Positions 8,393 to 17,971 of a DNA stretch of 64,000 nucleotides are shown piece by piece; the first letter of the stretch is position 1, and each line of letters starts with the position of its first letter. The DNA is from Bryobacterales bacterium. GTDB lineage: Bacteria > Acidobacteriota > Terriglobia > Bryobacterales > Bryobacteraceae. The translations under genes were made by a program, and so were the position numbers. The notes under the pieces are model-generated. The model ran no database searches and had not been told where the DNA came from. It worked only from the letters and a program-made list of their open reading frames with translations. The stretch is from positions 21,710 to 85,709 of the forward strand of contig CANFEY010000009.1 in the NCBI GenBank assembly GCA_947446025.1, given 5' to 3'.

Positions 8393-9144
8393 AATTGACG
8401 ATCCTATGTTTGACGTGCGCCGCTCTGGCGCTAGCGCAGCCGCCCGCCGGGGCCGCCAAACCGAAGCCCGCTCCCGAACCCGCGTGGACGAAAAAGACGC
8501 CGTGGGGAGATCCTGACTTCAGCGGCGTGTGGCAGCAGCGCTTCGTGGACAAGAACGGGAGGCCCGTGGTCGGGCTGGACCTGGCCGACTTCGCGGATAT
8601 CCCCTATACGCCCGCATCGAAGGCGAAGTACGACTTCAACCAGACGGGCAAGGGGCAGGCCCTCGATCCCGAATCAGCGTGTTTGCCTGCCGGCGTGCCG
8701 CGCTCCACCGGGCTTCCGTATCCTCTGCGTTTCATGCAGTCGCCTGGGTTGATCGCGATTCTGCTCGAAGGCAACGTCCACTCCTACCGCCTGATCCTCA
8801 TGAACCAGCAGCATCCCAAAGACGTGAACCCTACGTGGATGGGGCACTCGGTGGGCAAGTGGGAAGGCGAGACGCTGGTGATTGACACGGTGGGCTTCAA
8901 CGACAAGACTTGGCTCGATCCCGGCGGGCACATCCACTCCGATAAATTGCACACGGTGGAGCGCTTCACGCGGACGACCGAAAACGGGCTGCGTTACGAG
9001 TTCACGATCGATGATCCTGAGGCCTACACCAAACCGTGGGGTTGGAGCTACACGCTGCTGGGCCACCACGACTGGGAAATCATTGAGTACGTGTGCAACG
9101 AAAACAACAAAGACATTGAGCACATGATCGATGGCAACAAGTGA
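8389..9144 (+). CDS. Secreted protein of unknown function, paralog B
   Basis: A 251-residue exported protein, starting at a GTG overlapping the upstream stop. Residues 1-16 or so (MKLTILCLTCAALALA) are the signal peptide, followed by a proline/lysine-rich linker and then DFSGVWQQRF, the usual opening of this family. The conserved core is WMGHSVGKWEGETLVIDT, with further blocks DKLHTVERFTR and YEFTIDDPEAYTKPW. It is shorter than its neighbour but clearly homologous. The C-terminus (EYVCNENNKDIEHM) is typical of family members. The end overlaps the methyltransferase start by 14 bases, so the three genes probably form one operon. Function unknown. Confidence 0.7.
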   Translation: MKLTILCLTCAALALAQPPAGAAKPKPAPEPAWTKKTPWGDPDFSGVWQQRFVDKNGRPVVGLDLADFADIPYTPASKAKYDFNQTGKGQALDPESACLPAGVPRSTGLPYPLRFMQSPGLIAILLEGNVHSYRLILMNQQHPKDVNPTWMGHSVGKWEGETLVIDTVGFNDKTWLDPGGHIHSDKLHTVERFTRTTENGLRYEFTIDDPEAYTKPWGWSYTLLGHHDWEIIEYVCNENNKDIEHMIDGNK

Positions 9145-9868
9145 CGGCTATTCCAGCCGGGATTTAGTCTACATCCACGACGACGGGTTCAACAGCTACG
9201 CGCTGGACGCGGCTCCGTCGATTTTGAAAGCACTGCGCGAGCACGGCATCCACAATGGGTTGGTCGTCGATCTGGGCAGCGGCACCGGGCGCTGGGTGGG
9301 CGAACTGGTGAACGTCGGCTATGAGTGCCGCGGCATTGACCAATCGCCGGAGATGGTCCGCTACGCCAAGCAGGTTGCCCCGAAGGTGATGTTCAGCGTG
9401 GCGTCGATTTTCGAGTCGCCGCTGCCCAAGTGCCGCGCGGTTACATCGATGGGGGAATGCCTCAATTACCGCTTCGGCGATGTGCGCACCAGCAAAGCCG
9501 CGCTCAAGAAGCTATTTCAGCGGGTGTTTGAGGCGCTGGAACCCGGCGGGGTGTTCGTCTTCGACATCGCTACGCCGGCCCGCGCGCCGAAGGCGAACCC
9601 CCGGGTACACCGGCGCGACGGTAAGGACTGGGCGATCGTCTCCGTCACAACGAAAATCCCCGGCGGCCTGCGGCGCAGCATGGTGTTCTTCCGGCGCTAC
9701 GGAGAGATGTATCGCAGGGGCACGGAGACGCATGACTTGAGTTTGTATCCAGTGGCGGACGTGCTGGCCTTGCTACGGCAGTGCGGGTTCCGCTCACGCA
9801 GGCTGCCTGCGAAGGGCTACTTTCAGGAAATCCCCGGAATGGCATGGTTTCTGGCTGAGAAACGATAG
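9131..9868 (+). CDS. Class I SAM-dependent methyltransferase
   Basis: A 245-residue Rossmann-fold methyltransferase. Motif I is LVVDLGSGTGRWVGEL (about residues 41-56), the acidic end of beta-2 is CRGIDQSPEMV, and the motif IV region reads AVTSMGECLNYRF. A later EPGGVFVFDIATP block is typical of small-molecule or lipid methyltransferases. No signal peptide or membrane segment is present. Its start lies inside the upstream secreted-protein gene in another frame, so it is probably cotranscribed, but the biological link is unclear. A palindrome with a T tract follows 17 bases after the stop and could end the transcript. The methyl acceptor cannot be deduced. Confidence 0.8.
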   Translation: MATSDGYSSRDLVYIHDDGFNSYALDAAPSILKALREHGIHNGLVVDLGSGTGRWVGELVNVGYECRGIDQSPEMVRYAKQVAPKVMFSVASIFESPLPKCRAVTSMGECLNYRFGDVRTSKAALKKLFQRVFEALEPGGVFVFDIATPARAPKANPRVHRRDGKDWAIVSVTTKIPGGLRRSMVFFRRYGEMYRRGTETHDLSLYPVADVLALLRQCGFRSRRLPAKGYFQEIPGMAWFLAEKR

Positions 9869-9885
9869 AGGGAGATCGGGAGTTA

Positions 9886-9909
9886 CGGTGTCTGACACCG
9901 ATCTTTTTT
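9886..9909. terminator. Palindrome CGGTGTCTGACACCG with T6: terminator and dispersed repeat
   Basis: A perfect 7-base inverted repeat (9886-9892/9894-9900) with one central base is followed by six T at 9904-9909, between the methyltransferase and the convergent SDR gene. It can act as an intrinsic terminator for the plus strand. Its 13-base core GGTGTCTGACACC recurs at 57938-57950, so it is also a dispersed palindromic repeat. Confidence 0.55.
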
Positions 9910-9912
9910 GGG

Positions 9913-10641
9913 CTAGCGTCCGCCAGTGACGTCCAGGATCGAGCCGGTGACATAGGACGCCTCGTCCGATAGCAGCCACAGAATGGCGGCGGCCACTTCT
10001 TCGGCAGTTCCGCCGCGCTGCATGGGGACGCCGGATTTCAATCGGTCTACGCGCCCCGGCTCTCCGCCGTCGGCGTGCATATCGGTGTAGATCAGACCTG
10101 GGCGCACGGCGTTGACGCGGATGCCCTCGGCGGCTACTTCCTTGGCCAGACCCACGGTCAGGGTGTCGACCGCCCCCTTGCTGGCCGCGTAGTCGATGTA
10201 CTCGTTCGGCGACCCAATCCGCGCCGCGGCGGACGAGACGTTCACAATCGCTCCGCCGGCCCCACCGTGTTTGGTGGACATACGGCGAACGGCTTCGCGG
10301 GCGCACAGCAAGGCCCCCACGGCGTTGACGGTGAAGATGCGTTGGATGCGTGCGGCGTCCATTTGGTCCAGGCGGAGCTGAGGTTCCAGGATCGCGGCAT
10401 TGTTCACGAACCCGCGGACAGGGCCGGCCGCGCTTGCCGCATCGAACAGGCGGATGATGTCGGCCTCACTTGAAATGTCAGCCTGCACCGCCGTGCCCAG
10501 GTCGAGGCCGGGATTCCGCGAATAGCTGTAAACAACCGTCCACCCCCGCTCCGCCGCAAGTTTCACAGTGGCGGCGCCGATTCCCCGGCTCCCTCCGGTA
10601 ACGATGAGTACTTGTTTCAACTGCCCTCCGAGAAGTATCAT
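9913..10641 (-). CDS. Short-chain dehydrogenase/reductase
   Basis: A classical SDR of about 240 residues. The cofactor motif is TGGSRGIG near the N-terminus, NNAAI follows beta-4, VNVSSAAARIG holds the catalytic Ser, and YAASK contains the Tyr/Lys pair (YxxxK). The C-terminal RPGLIYTDMH and VTGSILDVTGG are also canonical. It is probably a cytosolic NAD(P)-dependent oxidoreductase of the FabG-like subgroup; the substrate is not predictable. The frame can begin at ATG 10639-10641, but a TTG six codons later is preceded by GGAGGG, so the real start may be that TTG; an ATG nine codons earlier is less likely. The gene is divergent from a quinoprotein gene whose ATG lies 26 bases away. Confidence 0.85.
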   Translation of the reverse strand: MILLGGQLKQVLIVTGGSRGIGAATVKLAAERGWTVVYSYSRNPGLDLGTAVQADISSEADIIRLFDAASAAGPVRGFVNNAAILEPQLRLDQMDAARIQRIFTVNAVGALLCAREAVRRMSTKHGGAGGAIVNVSSAAARIGSPNEYIDYAASKGAVDTLTVGLAKEVAAEGIRVNAVRPGLIYTDMHADGGEPGRVDRLKSGVPMQRGGTAEEVAAAILWLLSDEASYVTGSILDVTGGR

Positions 10642-10666
10642 AACGTGCGGTGGTGCAATAAAACAC

Positions 10667-12313
10667 ATGAAAACTCAAGCTTTGTTGTTGATGGGGATGG
10701 CCGGTTTCGCGCTGGCGCAGGGTGGACGGGGAGGGGCTCCGGCGAGGGAAGCTCCGGTGACGGACGTGCCGTTCGCGCGCATTCAGGCGGCGGAAGCGCA
10801 GCCTCAGAATTGGATGACCTTCGGCGGCAACAATATGGGTCAGCACCACAGCCCGCTGAAGCAGATCACGGCGGCGAACGCCAAGGATCTGGAGTTGAAG
10901 TGGGTGTTCCAGACCGGTTCGCTCGAAAAACACGAAGTGACGCCGCTGGTGATCGACGGCGTGATGTACACCATCAAAAGCCCGAATGACGTAATCGCGC
11001 TGGACGCGGCCACCGGCAAGACGATTTGGACCTATGCGCACAAGCCAGCCGCGGGCACAGTGAATCCGTGCTGCGGCAATCTTTCGCGCGGCGTGGCGAT
11101 CCTGGGCGATAAGATCTTCTTGGGCGCGCTGGACGCCCGCCTCATCGCCATCAACGCCAAGACCGGCAAGGAACTGTGGAACGTCGAAGTGGGCGACTAC
11201 AAGAAGCGCTATTCGATTACGCACGCCCCGCTGGTCATCAAGGACAAAGTGATCGTCGGCGTGGCGGGCGGCGAGCAGGGTATCCGCGGCTACATCGCGG
11301 CCTATGACGCCAACACCGGCAAGGAAGTGTGGAAGTTCAACACGGTTCCCGGCCCCGGTGAAAAGGGCTACGAGACGTGGTCCGGCGATTCCTACCTGCA
11401 TGGCGGCGCGCCCATCTGGGTTACCGGCACCTATGATGCCGCCACCAACCTGACCTATTGGGGCACCGGCAACCCCGGTCCGGATTGGGACGGCGCGGCG
11501 CGCCTGGGCGACAACCTCTATAGCTGCTCGGTGATTGCGCTGGATGCCGATACGGGCAAGTTGTCCTGGCACTATCAGTTCAACCCGCACAATGAATTCG
11601 ACTGGGACGCGACGCAGGTCCCCGTGCTGGCGGATATCGACTTCGGGGGCCGTCCCCGCAAGACCATGTTGTGGGCCAACCGCAACGGCGTGTTCTATGT
11701 GCTGGATCGCACCACCGGCCAGTTCCTGTTGGGCAAGAGCTTCACCAAGACCAACTGGTACAACGGGTTCGATGAGAAGGGCCGTCCTATGTTGGCACCC
11801 GGCATCGAGCCCACCATCAAGGGGACGCTGGTGTATCCGGGCAACCAGGGTGGGACGAACTGGTACAACTCCTCCTTCAGCCCCGGAACTGGACTTTTCT
11901 ACATTCCGGCCTGGGAGAATACCTCCACCACCTACATCAAGGGCGAGGAGCCGCCGGAGTTTCACGAAGGCCAGGGCTTCTCTGGGCTTTTCCCGAAAGC
12001 CGGCGCGACCACGGACGATGTGTTCAGCAGCATCATCGCGATTGATCCTAAGACGGGTGACCGCAAGTGGACCACTAAGCTGTCTGCTGCCTCAACCGAG
12101 GGCGGCATCCTGACCACGGCTGGCAACGTGCTTTTCGCGGGTGGCCGTGACGGCCAGTTCCTGGCGCTGGACGCGCGGGACGGCAAGAAGCTGTTCGAGA
12201 CCAACCTGGGACCCTCGGTTTCGGCCGGCGGGATGACGTATGAGGTGAAGGGCAAGCAGTACATCAGCATCCAAGCGGGTGCGGCGATGTTCACCTTCGG
12301 GCTACGGCAGTAG
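10667..12313 (+). CDS. Periplasmic PQQ-dependent dehydrogenase (quinoprotein, no haem domain)
   Basis: A 548-residue eight-bladed propeller quinoprotein. The signal peptide is MKTQALLLMGMAGFALA. The propeller opens with NMGQHHSPLKQITAAN. NPCCGNLSRGVAI contains the adjacent cysteine pair that forms the vicinal disulfide over PQQ in alcohol dehydrogenases. WGTGNPGPDWDG followed by GDNLYSCSVIALD matches the metal and catalytic-Asp region, and HNEFDWDATQ is a typical tryptophan-docking block. There is no CxxCH, so electrons must pass to a separate cytochrome. The expected reaction is oxidation of alcohols or aldehydes in the periplasm. A GC-rich hairpin at 12419-12444 may terminate the transcript. 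Confidence 0.9.
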   Translation: MKTQALLLMGMAGFALAQGGRGGAPAREAPVTDVPFARIQAAEAQPQNWMTFGGNNMGQHHSPLKQITAANAKDLELKWVFQTGSLEKHEVTPLVIDGVMYTIKSPNDVIALDAATGKTIWTYAHKPAAGTVNPCCGNLSRGVAILGDKIFLGALDARLIAINAKTGKELWNVEVGDYKKRYSITHAPLVIKDKVIVGVAGGEQGIRGYIAAYDANTGKEVWKFNTVPGPGEKGYETWSGDSYLHGGAPIWVTGTYDAATNLTYWGTGNPGPDWDGAARLGDNLYSCSVIALDADTGKLSWHYQFNPHNEFDWDATQVPVLADIDFGGRPRKTMLWANRNGVFYVLDRTTGQFLLGKSFTKTNWYNGFDEKGRPMLAPGIEPTIKGTLVYPGNQGGTNWYNSSFSPGTGLFYIPAWENTSTTYIKGEEPPEFHEGQGFSGLFPKAGATTDDVFSSIIAIDPKTGDRKWTTKLSAASTEGGILTTAGNVLFAGGRDGQFLALDARDGKKLFETNLGPSVSAGGMTYEVKGKQYISIQAGAAMFTFGLRQ

Positions 12314-12340
12314 TTTCAAGGTTCGCGGATTCCTGCCGAT

Positions 12341-12376
12341 ACGGGTAACAACGGCCTAGGGTGGCCGTGATCCCGT
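12341..12376 (+). other. Nested inverted repeats before the histidine kinase
   Basis: ACGGG (12341-12345) pairs with CCCGT (12372-12376), and inside it ACGGCC (12351-12356) pairs with GGCCGT (12363-12368). This gives a two-step stem with a small internal loop. The proposed GTG start of the kinase (12375) lies in the outer 3' arm. It may be an RNA structure controlling start access, or the stem of a small leader; it matches no riboswitch I can name. Confidence 0.45.
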
Positions 12377-14882
12377 GACGCTAGACCTGCAAACTCGAAG
12401 TGTAAGTACGGAAGACAGGCCCCCGGCTGGAAACAACCGGGGGCTTCTTGCTGCCCGCGCGCAACAGCTGACGTGGTTGGAGGCGAAGTCGCGCGCCTTG
12501 CTGGATGCATCACTCGACGCGGTGGTGATGGTGGACGGGGAAGGCAAGATCCAGGAGTTCAACGCCGCCGCTGAGTGGCTGTTTGGGTATGGCTCCCACG
12601 AGGTGGGGGGCCGCTCTTGGGAAGGGACGCTGCTGCCGATTCACTCGGAGTTCCGGAGCTTAGGCAAGCGGCGCGGGGAGACCACGGCTCTGCGGGCGGA
12701 TGGGGAGGAGTTCCCGGTTGAGTTGAGCGTGTATCCCGTGGATCACCAGCGCACGCCCGCTTACGTGTGCGTCTTCCGGGATCAGACGGCCGCGCGCCGC
12801 GGCGAAGCGCTCCGTCTGATGCAGCACCGCATCATCCGGATTCTGGCGGAGGCACCGGACCTGGCCGTAGCGATGCCGCAAATTCTGGACACACTCTGCG
12901 AGGCTTTCGAGGCCGGCTTGGGCAACCTTTGGCTACCGGATGGAGCCGGCGGGCTGGTGCTGGCATATTCCTGGGGCGTGGAGGGCGCGTGGCCCCAATC
13001 CTTGGGCGTGGCCGAAGACATCCCCGGTCGGGTGTGGGAAACCGGCGAGCCGCTGTGGCTGCGGACCCCGGCCCCGTTCAAGAACCTGGCTCGCCGCCAG
13101 CAGCTGTCCACTGCCGGATTCCGGGGGGCGGCCGCGTTCCCCATCTCCTATCATGGCGTGGTGACAGGAGTGGTGGAGTTCTTCACGGCGGAGTCGCTGC
13201 CAAAGCAGGAGCCCCGAGTGAAAGACAAGTTTCAATCGCTGGGCCTGGAGATCGGGCAGTTCATCGCGTGCAAGCAGGCCGAAGGCAATCTGCTGCGCGC
13301 CCAGCGGGCGGCGGAAGCGGCGAATCTTGCCAAGAGCACCTTCCTGGCCGCCATGAGCCACGAAATCCGCACTCCCATGAACGGGATCCTGGGCATGACC
13401 GACTTGGTGCTTGACACCACGCTCACGCCGGAACAGCGTGACTGCCTGAATCTGGCGAAGTCTTCGGCCGAAAGCCTGCTGACGGTCATTGATGACATCC
13501 TCGATTTTTCAGCCATCGAGGCGGGCAAGATGGAAGTGGATGAAATTCCCTTTGACTTGGCCGCGAGCTTGAGTGCCACGCTGACGGCGCAGAAATTCCG
13601 GGCGCAGCAGAAGGACCTGGAACTGATCTGCGAGGTAAGCCCGGAGATTCCCCGCACGCTCATGGGAGACCCCGGCCGCATCCGGCAGATTTGCGTGAAT
13701 CTGGTGGGCAACGCCATCAAGTTCACCGGGCGCGGACAGGTGGTGGTCCGCGTCGAGCCTGTGAACGTGACGGTGGATTCCGCGGCCATCCAGTTCAGCG
13801 TGCGCGATACCGGCATCGGGATCCCGCAGAAGAAGCAGCGCCAGATCTTCCGTGCGTTCTCGCAAGTCGACGATTCGAACACGCGCAAATACGGCGGCAC
13901 TGGACTGGGGTTGGCCATTTGCCACAAGCTTGTCTCGATGATGGGCGGAGAGCTGGGCTTGGAGAGCGAACCGGGGAAGGGCAGCACCTTCACCTTCACC
14001 CTGCCACTGCGGATTCCCCGTGAGCTGCCGCAACCTCTAGCGCCGCTGCCTATCGACGAGCTGCGTGGAATCCCCGTGCTCATCGCCGACGCGAATTCCA
14101 CCAGCCGGCAGTTGCTGGAACGCTCGGTGGCCAGTTGGGGGATGCAGCCTGTGGCTGTGGACAACGGCCGGGACGCATCCGAGGCGGCCCGCAATTCCCA
14201 GTTTGGCCTTGTGCTGCTGGACAGCCGCTTGGCGGATATGGATGGTTTTGCGCTAGCCGGGCAACTCCGAGGCCAGACCGGCGTGCAAACGCCCCTGATG
14301 ATGCTCACCTCGGCCGGCCAACCTGGAGACGCGGCCAGGTGCCGCGCTGTCGGGATCGCCTCCTATCTAACCAGGCCGGTGCCGCAGGCCGACCTGCTAC
14401 AGGCCATATGCCGCACCTTGGGAGGGCATCCATCCGCGCCCATGATCACCCGGCACTCCATGCGCGAGGAGTCGCCGCATTGGAGCATTCTGCTGGCCGA
14501 AGACAGTTCTGTCAACCGCACCTTGGCGGTCCGGCTGCTGGAGAAGCGCGGACACAAGGTCAGTATCGCCACCCAGGGTCTCGAAGCCGTCGCCGCCTAT
14601 CAATCGCAGCGCTACGACCTGATCCTCATGGACATTCAGATGCCGGAGATGGACGGCCACGAAGCTACCGCCGCCATTCGCGCGCTGGAGGTGGCTTCCG
14701 GTGCCCACACGCCCATCATCGCCCTCACCGCTCACGCCATGGCAGGGGATCGCGACCAGTGCCTGGCCCGCGGCATGGACGGCTACACCGCCAAACCCAT
14801 CCGTGCAGAGGCCCTTTACCAGGAAATGGAGGAGGTGATGCGCATCAGCCGGCAATCCGGTCCGCGATCCATTGCGCCGTAA
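12375..14882 (+). CDS. Hybrid sensor histidine kinase (PAS-GAF-HisKA-HATPase-REC-REC)
   Basis: An 835-residue soluble hybrid kinase. Domains in order: PAS (about 40-150, [17 protein letters not shown]), GAF (about 165-290), HisKA with [15 protein letters not shown] (phospho-acceptor His329), HATPase with [17 protein letters not shown] and GGTGLGLAI, then two receiver domains. REC1 (about 565-680) keeps Asp616 in [11 protein letters not shown] but is otherwise divergent; REC2 (about 705-825) is canonical, with AEDSSVNR, Asp753 in [11 protein letters not shown] and a terminal Lys in TAKPIR. No membrane segment is present, so the signal is cytoplasmic. The start is uncertain: GTG 12375 lies in an RNA stem and the first 24 codons include a terminator-like hairpin; a later TTG near 12477 is possible. 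No DNA-binding output protein is adjacent. Confidence 0.9.
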   Translation: MTLDLQTRSVSTEDRPPAGNNRGLLAARAQQLTWLEAKSRALLDASLDAVVMVDGEGKIQEFNAAAEWLFGYGSHEVGGRSWEGTLLPIHSEFRSLGKRRGETTALRADGEEFPVELSVYPVDHQRTPAYVCVFRDQTAARRGEALRLMQHRIIRILAEAPDLAVAMPQILDTLCEAFEAGLGNLWLPDGAGGLVLAYSWGVEGAWPQSLGVAEDIPGRVWETGEPLWLRTPAPFKNLARRQQLSTAGFRGAAAFPISYHGVVTGVVEFFTAESLPKQEPRVKDKFQSLGLEIGQFIACKQAEGNLLRAQRAAEAANLAKSTFLAAMSHEIRTPMNGILGMTDLVLDTTLTPEQRDCLNLAKSSAESLLTVIDDILDFSAIEAGKMEVDEIPFDLAASLSATLTAQKFRAQQKDLELICEVSPEIPRTLMGDPGRIRQICVNLVGNAIKFTGRGQVVVRVEPVNVTVDSAAIQFSVRDTGIGIPQKKQRQIFRAFSQVDDSNTRKYGGTGLGLAICHKLVSMMGGELGLESEPGKGSTFTFTLPLRIPRELPQPLAPLPIDELRGIPVLIADANSTSRQLLERSVASWGMQPVAVDNGRDASEAARNSQFGLVLLDSRLADMDGFALAGQLRGQTGVQTPLMMLTSAGQPGDAARCRAVGIASYLTRPVPQADLLQAICRTLGGHPSAPMITRHSMREESPHWSILLAEDSSVNRTLAVRLLEKRGHKVSIATQGLEAVAAYQSQRYDLILMDIQMPEMDGHEATAAIRALEVASGAHTPIIALTAHAMAGDRDQCLARGMDGYTAKPIRAEALYQEMEEVMRISRQSGPRSIAP
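12419..12449 (+). terminator. GC-rich hairpin, possible terminator of the quinoprotein gene
   Basis: GCCCCCGG (12419-12426) pairs perfectly with CCGGGGGC (12437-12444) across a ten-base loop and is followed by TTCTT. It looks like an intrinsic terminator with a weak T tract, about 105 bases after the quinoprotein stop. It falls inside the N-terminal coding region assigned to the kinase if GTG 12375 is used, which is a reason to doubt that start. Confidence 0.45.
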
Positions 14883-15795
14883 CCGGAGTCAGCAGGATGC
14901 CGTTGCGGTAGTGCCCGTAGGCTAGCCACACGTTGGTGCCCTCGACCTGCCGTAGGACGGGGCCGTCCTCCAGCTCCGGGCCGGGCCGGAAGCCGATCCA
15001 GCGGCGCACAGGCTCTACCGCGGCCAGTTCCGGCACCACCTCCGCCGCGCGCCGGTGGATGTCGTTGCAGGCCGCGAATTCCACGCTGGTGTCGAAGCCC
15101 ACATGCTCCTCGGTAGTGCCCGCGATGACCAGTCCGTCGGCGCGCTGCAGCACGTAGGTGTGGCTTTTACGCAGGAACGGACCCAGCAGGCCTTGGCGCA
15201 TTTGGAATCCGATGAGGTGGCCCTTGACCGGCGTCGATTCGGGCAGCGGAAGCAGCTCGCCTTTGTGGCGGACTTGCAGGCTGGAGGACCAGGCTCCGGC
15301 GGCCACCACCACGGCCCCGTGCCGCGACGCGTCCACTCCCGTGAGCGCGCCATGTTCCACCAGCACCCCCTGCTTTTTCCCCGCCTGGCGAAGCGTCCGC
15401 AGCAGCGCCGACGGATCGATCAACGCTTCGTCGGGGTAGAAGAGGTCGGCTCCACGTTGTTCCACGCGGACTCCCGGCACGGCGGAGCCCGCATCCAGCA
15501 CAAGGCATCCACATGCGCGGTATTCCACGTGGAGCCCGGTTTGCTCGCGCAATTCTTCCAGAAACGCCGGGTACATTCGCAGGCTTTCGCGGCCCAGGTC
15601 CAGCCAGCGGGAAGGCTTTGAAGCCTCTGAACCCGGTGCCAGCATTCCGGCACCCGCGCTACTCGCCTCGCCGCCGAGATTGCCCGCGTCGGCCACGGTG
15701 ACGCGCGCGCCCTTCTGCGTCAGCCGCCATGCGATCGAACTTCCTATCAAACCCCCGCCGATGACTAGGACATCGGCACTCAAAGACGACATCAT
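14845..15795 (-). CDS. thiO: FAD-dependent amino acid oxidase, ThiO/DadA-like
   Basis: A 316-residue flavoprotein of the glycine oxidase/D-amino-acid dehydrogenase (DAO) family. The FAD-binding GxGxxG motif reads [15 protein letters not shown], followed by [15 protein letters not shown], which is strongly ThiO-like, and a C-terminal [11 protein letters not shown] block, the glycine oxidase signature. ThiO forms the glycine-derived imine for the thiazole of thiamine. The protein is about 50 residues shorter than typical ThiO, with a compact middle, and no thiG, thiS or thiC is nearby, so another amino acid could be the substrate. The 3' end overlaps the convergent kinase gene by 38 bases. The GxG motif and C-terminus are intact, so I treat it as functional. 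Confidence 0.75.
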   Translation of the reverse strand: MMSSLSADVLVIGGGLIGSSIAWRLTQKGARVTVADAGNLGGEASSAGAGMLAPGSEASKPSRWLDLGRESLRMYPAFLEELREQTGLHVEYRACGCLVLDAGSAVPGVRVEQRGADLFYPDEALIDPSALLRTLRQAGKKQGVLVEHGALTGVDASRHGAVVVAAGAWSSSLQVRHKGELLPLPESTPVKGHLIGFQMRQGLLGPFLRKSHTYVLQRADGLVIAGTTEEHVGFDTSVEFAACNDIHRRAAEVVPELAAVEPVRRWIGFRPGPELEDGPVLRQVEGTNVWLAYGHYRNGILLTPVTAQWIADRIAG

Positions 15796-15816
15796 TCTAT
15801 GGTAGCTGGCTTGCGT

Positions 15817-17934
15817 TCAGGGCAATTCAAATACCCACACCGATCCGCCGCGTCCGGGCGGATTCTGAATCTCCGGCGTCAGCGTGGGCCACGTCGCCGC
15901 GTGTGCGCTGCCATTGCCCACAGTGAGCGCGATGAATTGTTTGCCGTTGACCGCGAAGCTGATGGGTGCCGAACCGGGCACGTCGTTCAAACGGATGCGC
16001 CACAACTCTTGCCCCGTCTGATCATTGTGCGCGCTGAAGAAACGGTCGATGGAGCCGCTGAAAATCAGGCCGCCCGCCGTGGCCAGAATGCCGGAGGTTT
16101 CCGGCGCGCGCTCGCGCTGCATCCATACCGTCTGTTTGGTTTCGAGGCTGGTCGCTTGGATGCGCCCGTAGTTGCCGTCGCCATCGAGGCGGGGCCGCAG
16201 GCTGGGGCGCACGCCCGTGGTGAGGAAGCCGCGTTCATTCGCGCCGACCGGAGTCAGGTCCATGCAGGATTCCACCAGCGGCGAGTACAGGATCTTTGTG
16301 ACGGGATTGTACGCCGAAGGAATCCAGCTGCGCGCGCCGCCCGCGTGCGGGCACACGATCTTGGGTTCGCCGTCGCCGGGAATCATCGCGGGATTGATGG
16401 TCTTCGCGCCCGTGGTTGGATTCACGGCGGTGATGATGTTCTGCAGGCCCATGTCGAAGGAGAAGGCGTACTTCCCCGTATCGGCCTCCACCGCGTCGTA
16501 GAGAGCAATCTTGCCGGCGGTCACAGAAAGGGTCTTCGTCTGCCCATTCACTGGGAGCTTCACCAGCGTGCGCTCAAAGATCCAGTCGTAATCCCACTGA
16601 TCGTTGGGCACGTGCTGGAAATACCACGCGAGTTTGCCTGTATCGGGATTGAGCGCGATGGTGGAATCGGTGTACAGCGCGTCGTTGGTGATGCCTGGCT
16701 GCGTCGACCGGATACGCAGCGGGCCCGTGTCGTAGGTGGGCGCAGCTCCGAAGTATACAAGGTTTAGGTCGGGATCATAACTTCCGGTGACCCACACCGA
16801 GCCCCCCGTTCGCTTCTCCGTAGTGAGCCCGTTCCAGGTATTGCCGCCCGGTTCGTTGGGCAGCGGGATGGTGCGGAAGCGCCACGCTTCGTTGCCTGTC
16901 TCCGTATCCAGCGCGACGATGAAGTTGCCTCCCGGCTGCTGTCCGCCGGTGCCGAACATCACTTTGCCTTTAGCGACAAGCGGTCCACCGGTGATCTGCA
17001 TGCCGCTGGCGCGCGCGCCGATGGCCTTGTCCCAAATCACGCGCCCGGTCTTCACGTCCAGCGCGATCATGTGGGTGTCCGAAGTCGCCGCGTAGAGTTT
17101 GTTGCCGAAGATCGCGATGTTTTTCTTGACGGCAGCGCGCGAGTCTTCGGGCAGCAGACGCTGGTAGTGCCACAGTAGATCGCCGGTAGCGGCATCCAGC
17201 GCCTGCACCTGGTCGCCGTAGCCTTGCACGAATAGCACGCCGTCATGCACCAGCGGAGCCGCTGTATTCGGGCCCGCAGGCAGAGACCAGCTCCACGCCA
17301 CGCGCAGGTTCTTCACGTTGTCGCGCGTGATCTGCGTGAGCGGGCTGTAGCCTTGCGCATCGTAGGTGCGCCGCCAAGTCAGCCACTCGCCTGGTGCGGG
17401 ATTGGCCAGCATCGCCGCGGTCACGGGCGTGACGCGGTCCAGCAGGGTGCTTGCGGGCGGAGCATTCGGAAGCGGCACACCCGGCGTGAGCCCGCCCCCT
17501 GCACCGCCGCGCCGTTCCGCCGTACCCGGCACCCGCACCAACGCGAGCGCCTCGGGTGTGGCTGCCATCTCTCGAGTGCCCGCCACCACGCCATTCGATT
17601 GCATCAGGTAGGCGGTGATCGCGGCGTAGTTCCGCGCACCCAGCGATCCCGGAGCTGCTGGCGGCATCTTTGTGGCGGCGTAAGTAAACAGCTCCGAGAC
17701 GGCCTTCCCTGCCCAATTGCGAGTGAAGGGCCCGCCTCGCAGCGGAGGCGCGAATTGCCCGTCATCCAGGTACTTGCCGTGGCACCCGGCGCAATCCCGG
17801 TCGTAGGCCGTCTTGCCCTCAACCGCCTGTGCGGCCGTGAACTCCACAATCGTTGTGGACGGGGCCAGTGCCTGCGAATACATCGCGCATGCCGTCACCA
17901 GCGTCAGACAAACGGAGCGTTTCATATGCGTCAC
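15817..17934 (-). CDS. Quinohaemoprotein dehydrogenase with N-terminal cytochrome c domain
   Basis: A 705-residue periplasmic enzyme. The signal peptide ends near residue 24 (SQALA). A cytochrome c domain follows, with CAGCH at 48-52 and a likely axial Met90 in ATKMPPAAPG. The rest is a PQQ-type beta-propeller: GYSPLTQITRDNVKNL, repeated ALDAATGDLLWHYQ-like blades, VYFGAAPTYDTGP and WYFQHVPNDQWDYD. Placing the haem domain at the N-terminus is the reverse of the usual type II alcohol dehydrogenase and common in acidobacteria. No adjacent cysteine pair is visible, unlike the quinoprotein at 10667, so substrate or cofactor geometry may differ. It would oxidise an alcohol or sugar and pass electrons internally to haem. 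Confidence 0.88.
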   Translation of the reverse strand: MTHMKRSVCLTLVTACAMYSQALAPSTTIVEFTAAQAVEGKTAYDRDCAGCHGKYLDDGQFAPPLRGGPFTRNWAGKAVSELFTYAATKMPPAAPGSLGARNYAAITAYLMQSNGVVAGTREMAATPEALALVRVPGTAERRGGAGGGLTPGVPLPNAPPASTLLDRVTPVTAAMLANPAPGEWLTWRRTYDAQGYSPLTQITRDNVKNLRVAWSWSLPAGPNTAAPLVHDGVLFVQGYGDQVQALDAATGDLLWHYQRLLPEDSRAAVKKNIAIFGNKLYAATSDTHMIALDVKTGRVIWDKAIGARASGMQITGGPLVAKGKVMFGTGGQQPGGNFIVALDTETGNEAWRFRTIPLPNEPGGNTWNGLTTEKRTGGSVWVTGSYDPDLNLVYFGAAPTYDTGPLRIRSTQPGITNDALYTDSTIALNPDTGKLAWYFQHVPNDQWDYDWIFERTLVKLPVNGQTKTLSVTAGKIALYDAVEADTGKYAFSFDMGLQNIITAVNPTTGAKTINPAMIPGDGEPKIVCPHAGGARSWIPSAYNPVTKILYSPLVESCMDLTPVGANERGFLTTGVRPSLRPRLDGDGNYGRIQATSLETKQTVWMQRERAPETSGILATAGGLIFSGSIDRFFSAHNDQTGQELWRIRLNDVPGSAPISFAVNGKQFIALTVGNGSAHAATWPTLTPEIQNPPGRGGSVWVFELP

Positions 17935-17971
17935 CTCTGCTCCGCATATTCTAACGTGAATTGAGTGGACC

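Noticed and set aside
10478..11965. A 495-codon minus-strand frame over the quinoprotein gene
   Set aside because: The plus strand carries the signal peptide and vicinal Cys motif of a quinoprotein; the reverse frame has only compositional bias.
12341..12449. A known cobalamin, c-di-GMP or guanidine riboswitch
   Set aside because: The conserved core sequences of those classes are absent; only generic stems are seen.
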